A DNA stretch of 64,000 nt, from positions 1 through 64,000 of the forward strand of contig DAOQSN010000017.1 of the NCBI GenBank assembly GCA_035356615.1, read 5' to 3'. The position numbers and the translations under genes were made by a program. Below the pieces are notes generated by a model. That model was not told the origin of the DNA and did no database searches. It saw only the letters and a program-made list of their open reading frames with translations. Each line of letters opens with the position of its first letter. Position 1 is the stretch's first letter. This document shows, piece by piece, positions 23,198 to 30,916 of the stretch. The DNA comes from JAKQDH01 sp029558835 (GTDB lineage Bacteria > Planctomycetota > Phycisphaerae > UBA1845).

Positions 23198-25810
23198 ATG
23201 AACAGATGCAGGAAAGCGGCAGGCGCGGCCGGGCTCGCGCTGGTGGTGGTGATCGGCGGCGGGTGCGCTGGTCCGCAACAGGGATCGGCCTTCTCGGTCG
23301 GCCCGCGGGCTGCGCCGCCGCTGGAGCAGACCTACGCCGACGTGATCGACGTGCTGCTGCCCGGCATGGGGCACGAGGAGATCGTCAAGCGGCAGGATGC
23401 CCAACTGGCCTTTGAGAAGATCTGCCTGCGGGCGGGGGCACCCGGTGAGGAAGCCCGCCGCCGGGCCGTGTGCCAGGCAATGGCGGCGAAGCTCCGGCCG
23501 GAGACGCCGCTGCCGGCGCGCGTGTGGCTGTTGCGGAAGCTGGAGCCGCTGGGCCGCGAAGAAGTGGTCCCGACGCTGGCGACGGTGCTGGGCGATGGCG
23601 ATGAGCAGATTCGGGAACTGGCCCGCAGGGCGTTGCAGAACAACCCGGCACCGGCGGCCGCGAAGCCGCTGCGCGACGAACTGGCCGCCACCACGAACGA
23701 CGAATGGCGCGTCGCGTTGATCAACGCGCTTGCCTTCCGCAAGGACGCCGCGAGTGTGGAATTGCTGGCGGACCTGGCGCGCAGCGAGAACGTGGCCGTG
23801 GCGGCCGCGGCCATTGCCGCCCTGGGCGACATCGCCGGCGCGGACGCGCTGGCGATCATCCGTGACCTGCGTCGCACGGCCCCGCCGGCGCTGCGCGACC
23901 GCGTCACGGAGGCGTATGTGCGGTGCGCGGAGTCGTTGCAGGCCCGTGGCAAGACGGGAGCGGCGGCCGCGATTTATGAGGAATTGTGCGCGTCGGCGGA
24001 ACCCAGGCATGTGCAGTTTGGCGCGCTCAACGGCTTGGCTGAAACACGGCAGTACGACGCCTTGCCGCTGCTCATCCGGTACATCTGTGGCGATGATGAG
24101 GAGTTCCGTCTGCACGCGGTACAGCTTACGGCCGGCGTGCGCGACAAGCGCGCGACGGAGCGTCTGACGACGGCCATGGAGAGTGCGCCGGCCGCGGGTC
24201 AGGTCGGCCTGCTGACGGTGCTGAGCCTGCGGGGCGACCCGGCGGCGCTGCCCACCGTCGTGCGGGCGGTGCACAGTCACGACCCGCGGGTGCGCGTGGC
24301 TGCGGTGTCGGCAATCGGGGTGCTTGGCGACAGCGGTTCGGTCGCGCTGCTGGCGGAGGTGGCAGGCACAGGGGGCAAGAGCGAGGCAGAGGCGGCGCGG
24401 GCCGCCCTGGTCGCCCTGGGTGGCGGGGACGTGAACCGGACGATGCTGGACTTGCAGGCCCGGACCACGGTGCCGCAAGTGCGCACGGCTTTGCTGAATG
24501 CCCTCAGCGACAGGTGCGTGCAGGAGGCGGTGCCGGCGTTCCTGCAAGCGGCCACCGCGGCGGACGAAGGGGTACGCGTGGCGGCGCTCAAGGCGTTGCG
24601 CGTGCTCGGCACGCCTCAACAGGTGCCGCAACTTCTGGAACTGCTCGCCGCCGCGCAGGATGAGACGACCCGCAAGGCCGTGGAGGACGCGGTGGCCACG
24701 ATCGTCAGCCGCGATCCAAACAAGGAAAAGCGCACGGAGCCGCTGGTCACAACGCTCTGGCGGCAGAAGGACCCAGGTGCGCAGGCATCCCTGATTCGCG
24801 TTCTGGGGCGGTTGCAGGGCAAGGGGGCGCTGCTGGTGGTGCGAGCATCATGCGCGAGCCCTCACGAAGCGGTGCGCGACGCGGCGGTCCGGGCGTTGGC
24901 CGGGTGGAGCGAGCCTGTCGTGCTGATGGACCTGCTCGACCTGGCGGGTCGCAGCGAGAATGAGACGCACCGCGTACTGGCGCTGCGCGGGTTCGTGCGC
25001 TTGGTGCGGTTGCCGAGTGAGCGTGCCGCGCCGGCCACGCTCGACCTGCTCAAGCAGGCGATGCCCTATGCCGCGCGGGTGGAGGACAAGAAGCTGGTGC
25101 TGTCGGCCCTGAAGGATGTCGCTTGTATCGAGGCCCTGGACTATGCCTTGTCGTTCCTGGGCGATGCTGACTTGCAGGCGGAAGCCGTCGCGGCCGGGGT
25201 GGACATCGCCAAGGCCGTCTGCGGTGTTCATCCGGCGGAGGCAGTGGCGGGCCTGGAGCGCATGCAGTCGATCGCCGCGGCAGGCTCACCCCTGCGGGCC
25301 GCGGTGGAGGAAGCACTGGCCGCGGTCCGAACCTACTGTGTAAACTGGGTCTACGCGGGCCCGTACCGCAAAGAGGGCAAGAAGGGCGACGAACTGGCCG
25401 ACCTTGCCTTCCCGCCGGAGAATCCGCAAGCCTCTGATGTCGCGTGGCAACCGCTGCCCGTCAGCGATCCGGAGCAGCCCTGGGCGTTTGACCTGGCCAA
25501 GGCGGGCGTGGACAGCAACTGTTGCCTGTATGCCCGGACGCGGGTGTGGTCCGAGCAGGCACAGCCGGCGAAGCTGCTGATCGGCAGCGACGACGGCGTG
25601 CTGGTGTGGCTCAACGGCAAGCAGGTGCACCGGGCGGACACGGCACGGCCGCTGAGCTGCGGGGAGGACCGTGTGTCAGTGACCCTTGAGTCGGGCTGGA
25701 ACACGCTGTTGCTGAAGGTGGTGCAGGGCGGTGGGGCGAGCGGCCTGTGCGCCGGGGTGCAGGCCGAGGACGGCAGCGTGCTGCCGGGGCTGAAGTTCAG
25801 TCCCGAATGA
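23198..25810 (+). CDS. HEAT-repeat lipoprotein with C-terminal jelly-roll-like domain
   Basis: 870 aa. It has a lipoprotein signal with lipobox IGGGC (Cys23). About residues 60-700 are alternating helices with PTLATVLGDGDEQIRELARRAL, VALLAEVAGTGG and VRAVHSHDPRVRVAAVSAIG patterns, i.e. roughly 15-18 HEAT/armadillo-like repeats that bind protein partners. The last 150 residues change to beta character (CVNWVYAGPYRKEG, then RTRVWSEQAQPAKLLIGSDDGVLVWLNGKQVH, SGWNTLLLKV). This resembles the galactose-binding-like domain often attached to planctomycete HEAT and glycosidase proteins, where DDGVxVWLNG is typical. The site is periplasmic or outer envelope. It follows the exported oxidoreductase and may be co-transcribed, although a composite hairpin repeat separates them. 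Confidence 0.85.
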   Translation: MNRCRKAAGAAGLALVVVIGGGCAGPQQGSAFSVGPRAAPPLEQTYADVIDVLLPGMGHEEIVKRQDAQLAFEKICLRAGAPGEEARRRAVCQAMAAKLRPETPLPARVWLLRKLEPLGREEVVPTLATVLGDGDEQIRELARRALQNNPAPAAAKPLRDELAATTNDEWRVALINALAFRKDAASVELLADLARSENVAVAAAAIAALGDIAGADALAIIRDLRRTAPPALRDRVTEAYVRCAESLQARGKTGAAAAIYEELCASAEPRHVQFGALNGLAETRQYDALPLLIRYICGDDEEFRLHAVQLTAGVRDKRATERLTTAMESAPAAGQVGLLTVLSLRGDPAALPTVVRAVHSHDPRVRVAAVSAIGVLGDSGSVALLAEVAGTGGKSEAEAARAALVALGGGDVNRTMLDLQARTTVPQVRTALLNALSDRCVQEAVPAFLQAATAADEGVRVAALKALRVLGTPQQVPQLLELLAAAQDETTRKAVEDAVATIVSRDPNKEKRTEPLVTTLWRQKDPGAQASLIRVLGRLQGKGALLVVRASCASPHEAVRDAAVRALAGWSEPVVLMDLLDLAGRSENETHRVLALRGFVRLVRLPSERAAPATLDLLKQAMPYAARVEDKKLVLSALKDVACIEALDYALSFLGDADLQAEAVAAGVDIAKAVCGVHPAEAVAGLERMQSIAAAGSPLRAAVEEALAAVRTYCVNWVYAGPYRKEGKKGDELADLAFPPENPQASDVAWQPLPVSDPEQPWAFDLAKAGVDSNCCLYARTRVWSEQAQPAKLLIGSDDGVLVWLNGKQVHRADTARPLSCGEDRVSVTLESGWNTLLLKVVQGGGASGLCAGVQAEDGSVLPGLKFSPE

Positions 25811-26074
25811 GGTTGCACCCCTCTGTGTCGCGGCGCGCGGTCTCAGAGCCGCGCGGCAAACCGCCCGGCCGAGTAGCGCGGGGAGATGACTGCGGGGATC
25901 GCGGGGAGCGTGTCAGGTCCATCGGACGCACCTGTCGCGCGTCCGTGATGCCTGTGGCGCCAGGGCGCAGACCGGCTCTTCACCCCGAACGCAGTCACGT
26001 CTGCTATCGGCAGCCGCGCCGCCTTGGTTTGCCTGGGCGCAGGGGGCAGACCTGCGAACAGACGGCGCAGGGCC

Positions 26075-27343
26075 TCACGGTCCCACGCGCCGGCCGGCGA
26101 TGAAGACGTGCTCGATCTGGTGTGGGGCAAGGCTGTAGAGCAGCGCGGAGACCTGCTGTTCGGCCGGCAGGTCGGCAAGCCACGGCTCGGGGCGGACGAC
26201 GAGCAGATCGGCATCCAACCCCACGGCGATCGAGCCGATGCGCTCGCCCAGGCCCAGGGCCTCGGCCGCTCCGCGGGTCAGCAGCCACCACGCCTCGGCC
26301 GGCGTCGGCACTTTCTGCGAACCGCGCGGCAGGGCGTGCACCTTCAGCGCCTTGGCCGTCTGCAAACACTCGACGGCCACCCGCGGCATGAACGCCTCGT
26401 GCCCGCCGCCGACGCTGCTGCCCAGCGCCAGCCGCACGCCGGCCGCCCGGTGCCCGACGTAGTCCATCAGCCCGCTCTCCAGGAACAGGTTGGCCGTCGG
26501 ACAATGCACGACCACGGTCTGCGCGTCGGCCACCTGCCGGCGCTGCTGCTGATTGAGGAACACCCCGTGGCCCAGCAGCGTGCGCGGCGTCAGCAGGCCC
26601 ATGTCGGCGATGACGTCCACGTCATCCATCTGGTCGGGATAGGTCTCGCGGACGGCCGCCACCGCCGCCGGCGACTCCGCGACGTGTGTCTGGACGTAGC
26701 ACTTCAGCATGCCCGCCAGCGCCGCGGCCCCGCGCAGCAGCCTCTCCGAACAACAGGCGGGTGTCCGCGGACTGAAGGCGTAGTGCAGCCGGCCGCCCTC
26801 CGCGCCGTGCCATTCGGCGGCGAGCCCGCGCGATTCGTCCAGGGCCTTGTCCGCGGAGGCATCGCGCAGCTCCGCCGGCACCTTTGCATCGGCCAAGCTC
26901 TTGCCGTAGATGGCGCGCAGGCCCCGCTGGGCGAACACCTCGAAGACGCGCTGCGTGGCCGCGGCATACGGGCTGCCGAACGCGGCCACGGTTGTCGTGC
27001 CGCGCGCGATGACGCCGCTGACGAACTCCTCGGCCAAGCGGGCCGCGAAATCGGCATCCCGCAGGCGCGCCTCGGCCGGGTACACGACACGCTCATGCCA
27101 GTCGAAGAGCGTCAACCCGTCGATGCCGCGTCGGTCCCACTGCGGCAGATGCAGGTGGGCGTCGATGAACCCGGGGATGATCCAGCAGTGGTCGTCGCCG
27201 ACCACGTCCCGGGCGCGGGTCCTGCCGGACTCTACCTCAGCGATTCGGCCTTCCTTGTCGATTCGCACGATGCCGCGCGGCACGACGGCGCATTCCACGG
27301 CCGAGCGCGGTTCCAGGAGTGTCCCGGTGAGGGTATGCATCAT
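26075..27343 (-). CDS. Guanine-deaminase-like amidohydrolase lacking the metal Asp
   Basis: 422 aa, guanine deaminase family (guanine to xanthine, purine catabolism). Family features are PGFIDAHLHLPQW (metal His63 and His65), LTLFDWHERVVYPAEARL, GTTTVAAFGS, YGKSLADAKVP, QTHVAES (His220), LGHGVFL (His259) and VVHCPTANLFLESGL. At the position where GuaD enzymes have LGTDVGAG, with the Asp that binds metal and activates water, this protein reads LGSSVGGG (Ser309-Ser310). I checked the codons (GGC AGC AGC GTC) and they are unambiguous. It may therefore be inactive or act on another substrate, or the Asp role may be taken by another residue such as Glu315. Isolated gene; the start at 27343 lacks a strong ribosome-binding site, and a second ATG follows directly. 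Confidence 0.85.
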   Translation of the reverse strand: MMHTLTGTLLEPRSAVECAVVPRGIVRIDKEGRIAEVESGRTRARDVVGDDHCWIIPGFIDAHLHLPQWDRRGIDGLTLFDWHERVVYPAEARLRDADFAARLAEEFVSGVIARGTTTVAAFGSPYAAATQRVFEVFAQRGLRAIYGKSLADAKVPAELRDASADKALDESRGLAAEWHGAEGGRLHYAFSPRTPACCSERLLRGAAALAGMLKCYVQTHVAESPAAVAAVRETYPDQMDDVDVIADMGLLTPRTLLGHGVFLNQQQRRQVADAQTVVVHCPTANLFLESGLMDYVGHRAAGVRLALGSSVGGGHEAFMPRVAVECLQTAKALKVHALPRGSQKVPTPAEAWWLLTRGAAEALGLGERIGSIAVGLDADLLVVRPEPWLADLPAEQQVSALLYSLAPHQIEHVFIAGRRVGP

Positions 27344-27822
27344 GACGATCCATCCGGCGTGAGGCTCGGCGAGCGCCCGGCCGCCCGATCTGCCTGCGCG
27401 TGCATCGAACTACAGGGTAACCGGGTGGCATGGTTTCCCGCGACCGCGGGGAAGCATGTTCCGCAGTGGCGCGCTCCTGCTCACCGTCGTCAGTGCCCCA
27501 GGTCCCAAGGTTCTGGGCCACCCGCCAGTCTGGGCCACCCGCCACGCAGGGGCACTTTAGCTGCCGATGGGGCGCTGGGCAAGTCGCTTGACGCACGCCC
27601 GCCGGGCGGCTAAATAGTCCCACGCAAAGGGAAACCGGGAGGGTGGCATGCCCCAGCCGACGGCGCTGGCATGCCGGTGCAGAGGGGAGCTTCAAGAAGG
27701 CAGGGCGGCGCTGCGCTTGGCCATGCCACCCCACGCCGTTGGCCGGCTTCCCGGTTCATTGCGCGACTCGTCCCCGAAGGGGAATGCTGGTTCGGCGTAG
27801 GCCACCCTGTGGAGAGGAGACC
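27344..27822. repeat. Repeat-filled intergenic region before etfB
   Basis: Hairpins seen: TTTCCCGCGACCGCGGGGAA near 27434; CCCCAGGTCCCAAGG with GGGCCACCCGCC twice (27495-27545); and a GGCATGCC-type pair at 27641-27732 flanked by AAACCGGGAGGGTGGCATG and CCGGCTTCCCGGTT. No gene is supported. Confidence 0.7.
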
Positions 27823-28737
27823 TTGGGTTACGATTGCGTCGTTTGCATCAAGCAGGTGCCGGACACCGCGCGGATCACCGGCGAGGCCATGAAGGAGGAC
27901 GGCACGGTCAACCGGGCCGCCCTGCCGGCCATCTTCAATCCGGAGGATCTCAACGCCCTCGAGGCGGCCCTGCACGTGCGGGACCGCCACGGTGGGACGG
28001 TGACGGCCATGACGATGGGCCCGCTCAATGCCTGCGAGGTCCTGCGTGACTGCCTGTTCCGCGGCGCCGACCGTACCATCATCATCAACGACCGCCGGGC
28101 GGCCGCCAGCGACACGCTGGCCACCAGCTACATTCTGAGTCGGGCGATCCGGACCCTGCCGCGGTACGACCTCGTTTTCTGCGGGCGACAGGCGATCGAC
28201 GGTGACACGGCCCAGGTGGGCCCACAGCTTGCGGAGAAGCTGGGCATCGCCCAAGTGACGTACTTCGAGCGCTTTGTGGAGTTGGACGGGCGGACCGCCC
28301 GCGTGCGTCGCAACGTGGGCAATGGTTGGGAGGTGGTGGAGGCACGCCTGCCGTTGCTGCTGACCGTGCTGGGGTCGGCTAACACCCCACGACCACCGTC
28401 CGCCCGTCGGGTGATGCGGTACAAACGCGCCCGCACGGAGCCCGAAGTCGGCAAGGAAGTAGCCGAGGCCATGCCCAAAGCTTCTGAGCAGAAGCGCGAG
28501 GAGGAGTGGGCCCGCCGGTTGGAAGCCTTGAAGATGAACGGTCTGGTCATGGACCAGTGGGACCTGGATCACGTGGAGGCGGACCTGCAATGGTGCGGCT
28601 GGGCCGGCTCGCCCACAAAGGTGCATCGCGTGCAATCCATCGTGCTGACCAAGGAGGGGTACACTGAGATTCCGCCCACGGAAGAGGGTGTTCACCAACT
28701 GATCCACGAGCTGATCGTCGACCGCACCCTGGGCTGA
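27823..28737 (+). CDS. etfB: Electron transfer flavoprotein beta subunit
   Basis: Forms the ETF heterodimer with the next gene. It carries electrons from acyl-CoA dehydrogenases to the membrane quinone pool, and the beta subunit binds AMP. 304 aa from TTG 27823, preceded by GGAGAGGAGA. An upstream in-frame ATG would translate repeat sequence, so I reject it. Motifs are CVVCIKQVPDTARI at the start, FNPEDLNALEAAL, VTAMTMGPLNACEVLRDCLFRGAD (the AMP-loop region) and GRQAIDGDTAQVGPQLAEKLGI. The C-terminal arm (EEEWARRLEALKMNGL ... HQLIHELIVDRTLG) is longer than in typical EtfB (about 255 aa), as in anaerobe-type EtfB proteins. Part of etfB-etfA-(MNT-HEPN)-acyl-CoA dehydrogenase. Confidence 0.93.
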   Translation: MGYDCVVCIKQVPDTARITGEAMKEDGTVNRAALPAIFNPEDLNALEAALHVRDRHGGTVTAMTMGPLNACEVLRDCLFRGADRTIIINDRRAAASDTLATSYILSRAIRTLPRYDLVFCGRQAIDGDTAQVGPQLAEKLGIAQVTYFERFVELDGRTARVRRNVGNGWEVVEARLPLLLTVLGSANTPRPPSARRVMRYKRARTEPEVGKEVAEAMPKASEQKREEEWARRLEALKMNGLVMDQWDLDHVEADLQWCGWAGSPTKVHRVQSIVLTKEGYTEIPPTEEGVHQLIHELIVDRTLG

Positions 28738-28746
28738 TTCGTGACG

Positions 28747-28837
28747 GAAAGCTGAGGGCTTCTGGCTAACAGCTGACAGCTTACAGCTCGCAGCTTGTGG
28801 CCGAAGACTGATTACTGAGAACTGACAACTGACGACT
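28747..28837. repeat. Composite repeat occupying the etfB-etfA gap
   Basis: AGCTGACAGCTTACAGCTCGC (28771-28791), then GACTGATTACTGAGAACTGA and CAACTGACGAC, ending 4 bp before the etfA ATG. The same two modules are at 241-326 in the other order. No Shine-Dalgarno sequence remains before etfA. Confidence 0.85.
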
Positions 28838-28841
28838 CCCT

Positions 28842-29870
28842 ATGATCGAACCCAACCGCAAAGGTGAAGTCTGGGTCTTTGCCGAGCAAGAAGACCAGAC
28901 CCTCAACGAAGTGTCGCTCGAGCTGTGCGGCAAGGCCCGGGCGCTGGCGGACCAGCTTGGCGTGAAGATGGCGGCCGTGCTGCCCGGGTGTAACGTGCGG
29001 GAGCTGTCTTATCGGCTCATCGCGCACGGCGCGGATTACGTGTACTACCTGCATGATCCGCAACTGGAGAGCTACCGCACGCTGCCCTATGCCCGCGTCC
29101 TGTGCCGCCTCATCAGCAAGCACAAGCCGCAGATCGTCATCTACGGCGCCACGGCCATCGGGCGTGATCTCGCACCCCGGGTCGCCTCGCAGATGCGGGC
29201 GGGCCTGACGGCCGACTGCACGGACCTCCAGATCGGTGATTTCGACGACACCCGCAGCAAGACCCTGCACAAGAACCTGCTGCTTCAGATTCGCCCGGCG
29301 TTCGGCGGCAACATCATCGCCACCATCGTCAACCCGGACCGCTGGCCGCAGATGGCCACCGTGCGCGAGGGCGTGATGGCCATGAAGCCGGGCGACCCGC
29401 GGCGCAGCGGCGAGATCATTGAGGAGAAGGTCGAGTTCGACGACTTCGACCTGGCCGTCCGGTTGATCGAGCGCCATCGGGAGCCGCGCCAGGTCAATCT
29501 CAAGGGCGCGCGCACGATCGTCGCCGGCGGCGGCGGCGTGGGCAGCAAGGAGAACTTCCGGCTCATCCACGAGTTGGCGGGCGTGATCGGCGGGGCGGTC
29601 GGCGCCTCGCGGGCGGCCGTGGACAGCGGCTACATCGGCAAGGAGCATCAGGTCGGCCAGACCGGCACCACCGTGCGCCCGGCCCTCTACATCGCCTGCG
29701 GCATCAGCGGGGCCGTCCAGCATCGGGCCGGCATGGAGGAGTCCGCCAAGATCATCGCCATCAACACCGACCGCGAGGCACCGATCTTCGCGGTCGCCCA
29801 TTACGGTATCGTCGGGGACCTGAACAAGGTGATCCCCATAATGATCAAGGCCATCCGGGCGCGGGCGTAG
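28842..29870 (+). CDS. etfA: Electron transfer flavoprotein alpha subunit
   Basis: 342 aa. Binds FAD and pairs with EtfB to pass electrons from the acyl-CoA dehydrogenase encoded 1 kb downstream. The N-terminal domain opens EVWVFAEQEDQTLNEVSLEL. The FAD domain carries KGARTIVAGGGGVGSKENFRLIHELA, ASRAAVDSGYI, and the signature GQTGTTVRPALYIACGISGAVQHRAGM. The C-terminus FAVAHYGIVGDLNKVIPIM is standard. The ATG at 28842 has no ribosome-binding site because a dispersed repeat fills the gap to etfB up to four bases before it. Expression may depend on translation coupling or on a weak initiation site, which is odd for a stoichiometric subunit. Confidence 0.95.
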   Translation: MIEPNRKGEVWVFAEQEDQTLNEVSLELCGKARALADQLGVKMAAVLPGCNVRELSYRLIAHGADYVYYLHDPQLESYRTLPYARVLCRLISKHKPQIVIYGATAIGRDLAPRVASQMRAGLTADCTDLQIGDFDDTRSKTLHKNLLLQIRPAFGGNIIATIVNPDRWPQMATVREGVMAMKPGDPRRSGEIIEEKVEFDDFDLAVRLIERHREPRQVNLKGARTIVAGGGGVGSKENFRLIHELAGVIGGAVGASRAAVDSGYIGKEHQVGQTGTTVRPALYIACGISGAVQHRAGMEESAKIIAINTDREAPIFAVAHYGIVGDLNKVIPIMIKAIRARA

Positions 29871-29891
29871 GTTCGGCAGCCTGCAGAAGGA

Positions 29892-29920
29892 GTAGCGTCG
29901 GCCTCACGCGGCCGACGCAG
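29892..29920. repeat. GCGTCGGCC...GGCCGACGC hairpin after etfA
   Basis: GTAGCGTCGGCC-TCACGC-GGCCGACGCAG, a 9-bp stem 20 nt after the etfA stop. Relatives are at 15708, 36153 and 50950. It could act as a terminator-like hairpin but has no U tract. Confidence 0.7.
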
Positions 29921-30028
29921 AGGATTCAAGACGCGGCGTTCGTCGAGGCGCCCACGGCGAGCCAGGAGTTTCTCAGCAGACCTCCGGTCCGCAATCGTCG
30001 GAAGGTCTCCGAAGTGCTGGAGCCGCCC

Positions 30029-30376
30029 ATGAAGCTGAGCCACTGGCAACAACAACAGCAACCCCGCATCGAGCGGGAGTTGACGCGCGTCACGGAGGCG
30101 CTGCGTCGCCTCGGCGCCCAGCGGGTCGTTGTCTTCGGCTCGCACGCCCGGGGCGATTTCCATGAAGGTAGCGACGTGGACCTGCTGGTCGTTCTCGACA
30201 CGGACCAGCGCTTCGTCGAGCGCATTGAGCGGGTGCTCGAAGTGCTGGACAGCGAGATGTCGATCCAGCCGCTGGTGTACACGCCGGAAGAGCTCCAGCG
30301 ACTCCGCGCCGATGGCAATGCGCTGATGGAGATGATCGACCGTGAGGGACGGGTTCTGTATGACTCCGCCAACTGA
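30029..30376 (+). CDS. MNT-type nucleotidyltransferase (antitoxin-like)
   Basis: 115 aa from ATG 30029, which has GGAG about 7 nt upstream (a GTG at 30014 is possible). It carries the minimal nucleotidyltransferase signature GSHARGDFHEGSDVDLLVVLD, with GS and the DxD metal pair. The third acidic residue is probably in the following MSIQPLVYT strand, where the usual D/E appears replaced, so activity is uncertain. The last 17 bp overlap the HEPN gene, the classic MNT-HEPN arrangement. In characterised pairs (MntA/HepT) the MNT protein adds AMP groups to the HEPN toxin and so silences it. The pair sits between etfA and the acyl-CoA dehydrogenase on the same strand. Confidence 0.88.
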   Translation: MKLSHWQQQQQPRIERELTRVTEALRRLGAQRVVVFGSHARGDFHEGSDVDLLVVLDTDQRFVERIERVLEVLDSEMSIQPLVYTPEELQRLRADGNALMEMIDREGRVLYDSAN

Positions 30377-30779
30377 CAACAACCTGACTGAAGCCCGTCG
30401 CTGGCTGCGGCAGGCGGAGGAGCACCTGGCCGTGGCGCGCTGGAACGGCGAGGGAAAGTACTGGGCAGCCGGGTGTTTTCAGGCCCAGCAGGCGGCGGAG
30501 TTGGCGCTCAAGGCGGTTCTGATTCGCGCCGGGGAACGCGTCATCCTGATGCACGGCGTGGTTGCCCTGCTCAAGCACGTGGCCGCCGCGCACAGCACGT
30601 TCGGTACCTTGGGTGGTGCGGCTCGGCGCCTGGATCGCTACTACATCGGGACGCGGTATCCCAACGGCCTGGCCAGCGGCACTGCCGCCGAGAACTTCGA
30701 TGAGGAGGACTTCCAGACCGCCGTGGCGGCCGCCACCGAAGTGCTCAGCGCCGCGCGGCAGGTGGTCGAGCAGGCATAA
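30360..30779 (+). CDS. HEPN-domain protein (toxin-like partner of MNT)
   Basis: 139 aa from ATG 30360, overlapping the MNT gene. The HEPN fold is recognisable from EARRWLRQAEEHLAVARWN, YWAAGCFQAQQAAELALKAVLI and ATEVLSAARQVVEQA. The RNase motif RxxxxH is present as RVILMH (R-V-I-L-M-H). The following residues are GV, not the x-Tyr of HepT-type RX4HXY, so modification, if any, would fall elsewhere; Tyr-Tyr in DRYYIGTRYPNGL is a candidate. The group is the common HEPN (PF05168-like) set paired with nucleotidyltransferases. The stop codon's last A is also the first base of the small palindromic element at 30779-30900. Confidence 0.87.
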   Translation: MTPPTDNNLTEARRWLRQAEEHLAVARWNGEGKYWAAGCFQAQQAAELALKAVLIRAGERVILMHGVVALLKHVAAAHSTFGTLGGAARRLDRYYIGTRYPNGLASGTAAENFDEEDFQTAVAAATEVLSAARQVVEQA

Positions 30780-30900
30780 GAGCGCCCAACAGAACCCCTC
30801 TCCGCCTCGGGGGAGAGGGTAGGGTGAGGCGGGAATACCGGTGGGGTCCGACCCTCCCCGCACCCCTCCCTGGAAGGGAGGGGGGTATGTTAGGCGCTCT
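30779..30900 (+). mobile_element. MITE-like palindromic element with 13-bp terminal inverted repeats
   Basis: Left end AGAGCGCCCAACA (30779-30791) and right end TGTTAGGCGCTCT (30888-30900) are inverted copies with one mismatch. Inside are two hairpins: CCCCTCTCC-GCCT-CGGGGGAGAGGG with the tail TAGGGTGAGG, and CCCCTCCC-TGGA-AGGGAGGGG. A related element at 60782-60898 keeps the left end AGAGCGCCTAACA and both hairpins, but its right end is degraded. The hairpins also occur alone elsewhere. The family resembles REP/MITE elements mobilised in trans; no transposase is in the window. The right end supplies GGGAGGGGGG and an ATG in frame with the acyl-CoA dehydrogenase. Confidence 0.75.
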
Positions 30901-30916
30901 AAACCGGAGCTACTCC

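Noticed and set aside
26024..27613. 529-aa open frame on the plus strand opposite the guanine-deaminase-like gene
   Set aside because: Composition is His/Arg/Gln-rich shadow sequence; the minus-strand gene has family motifs throughout.
29801..30382. 193-aa minus-strand frame covering the etfA-MNT gap
   Set aside because: Mostly antisense to the MNT gene and the end of etfA; no start signal and no recognisable domain.
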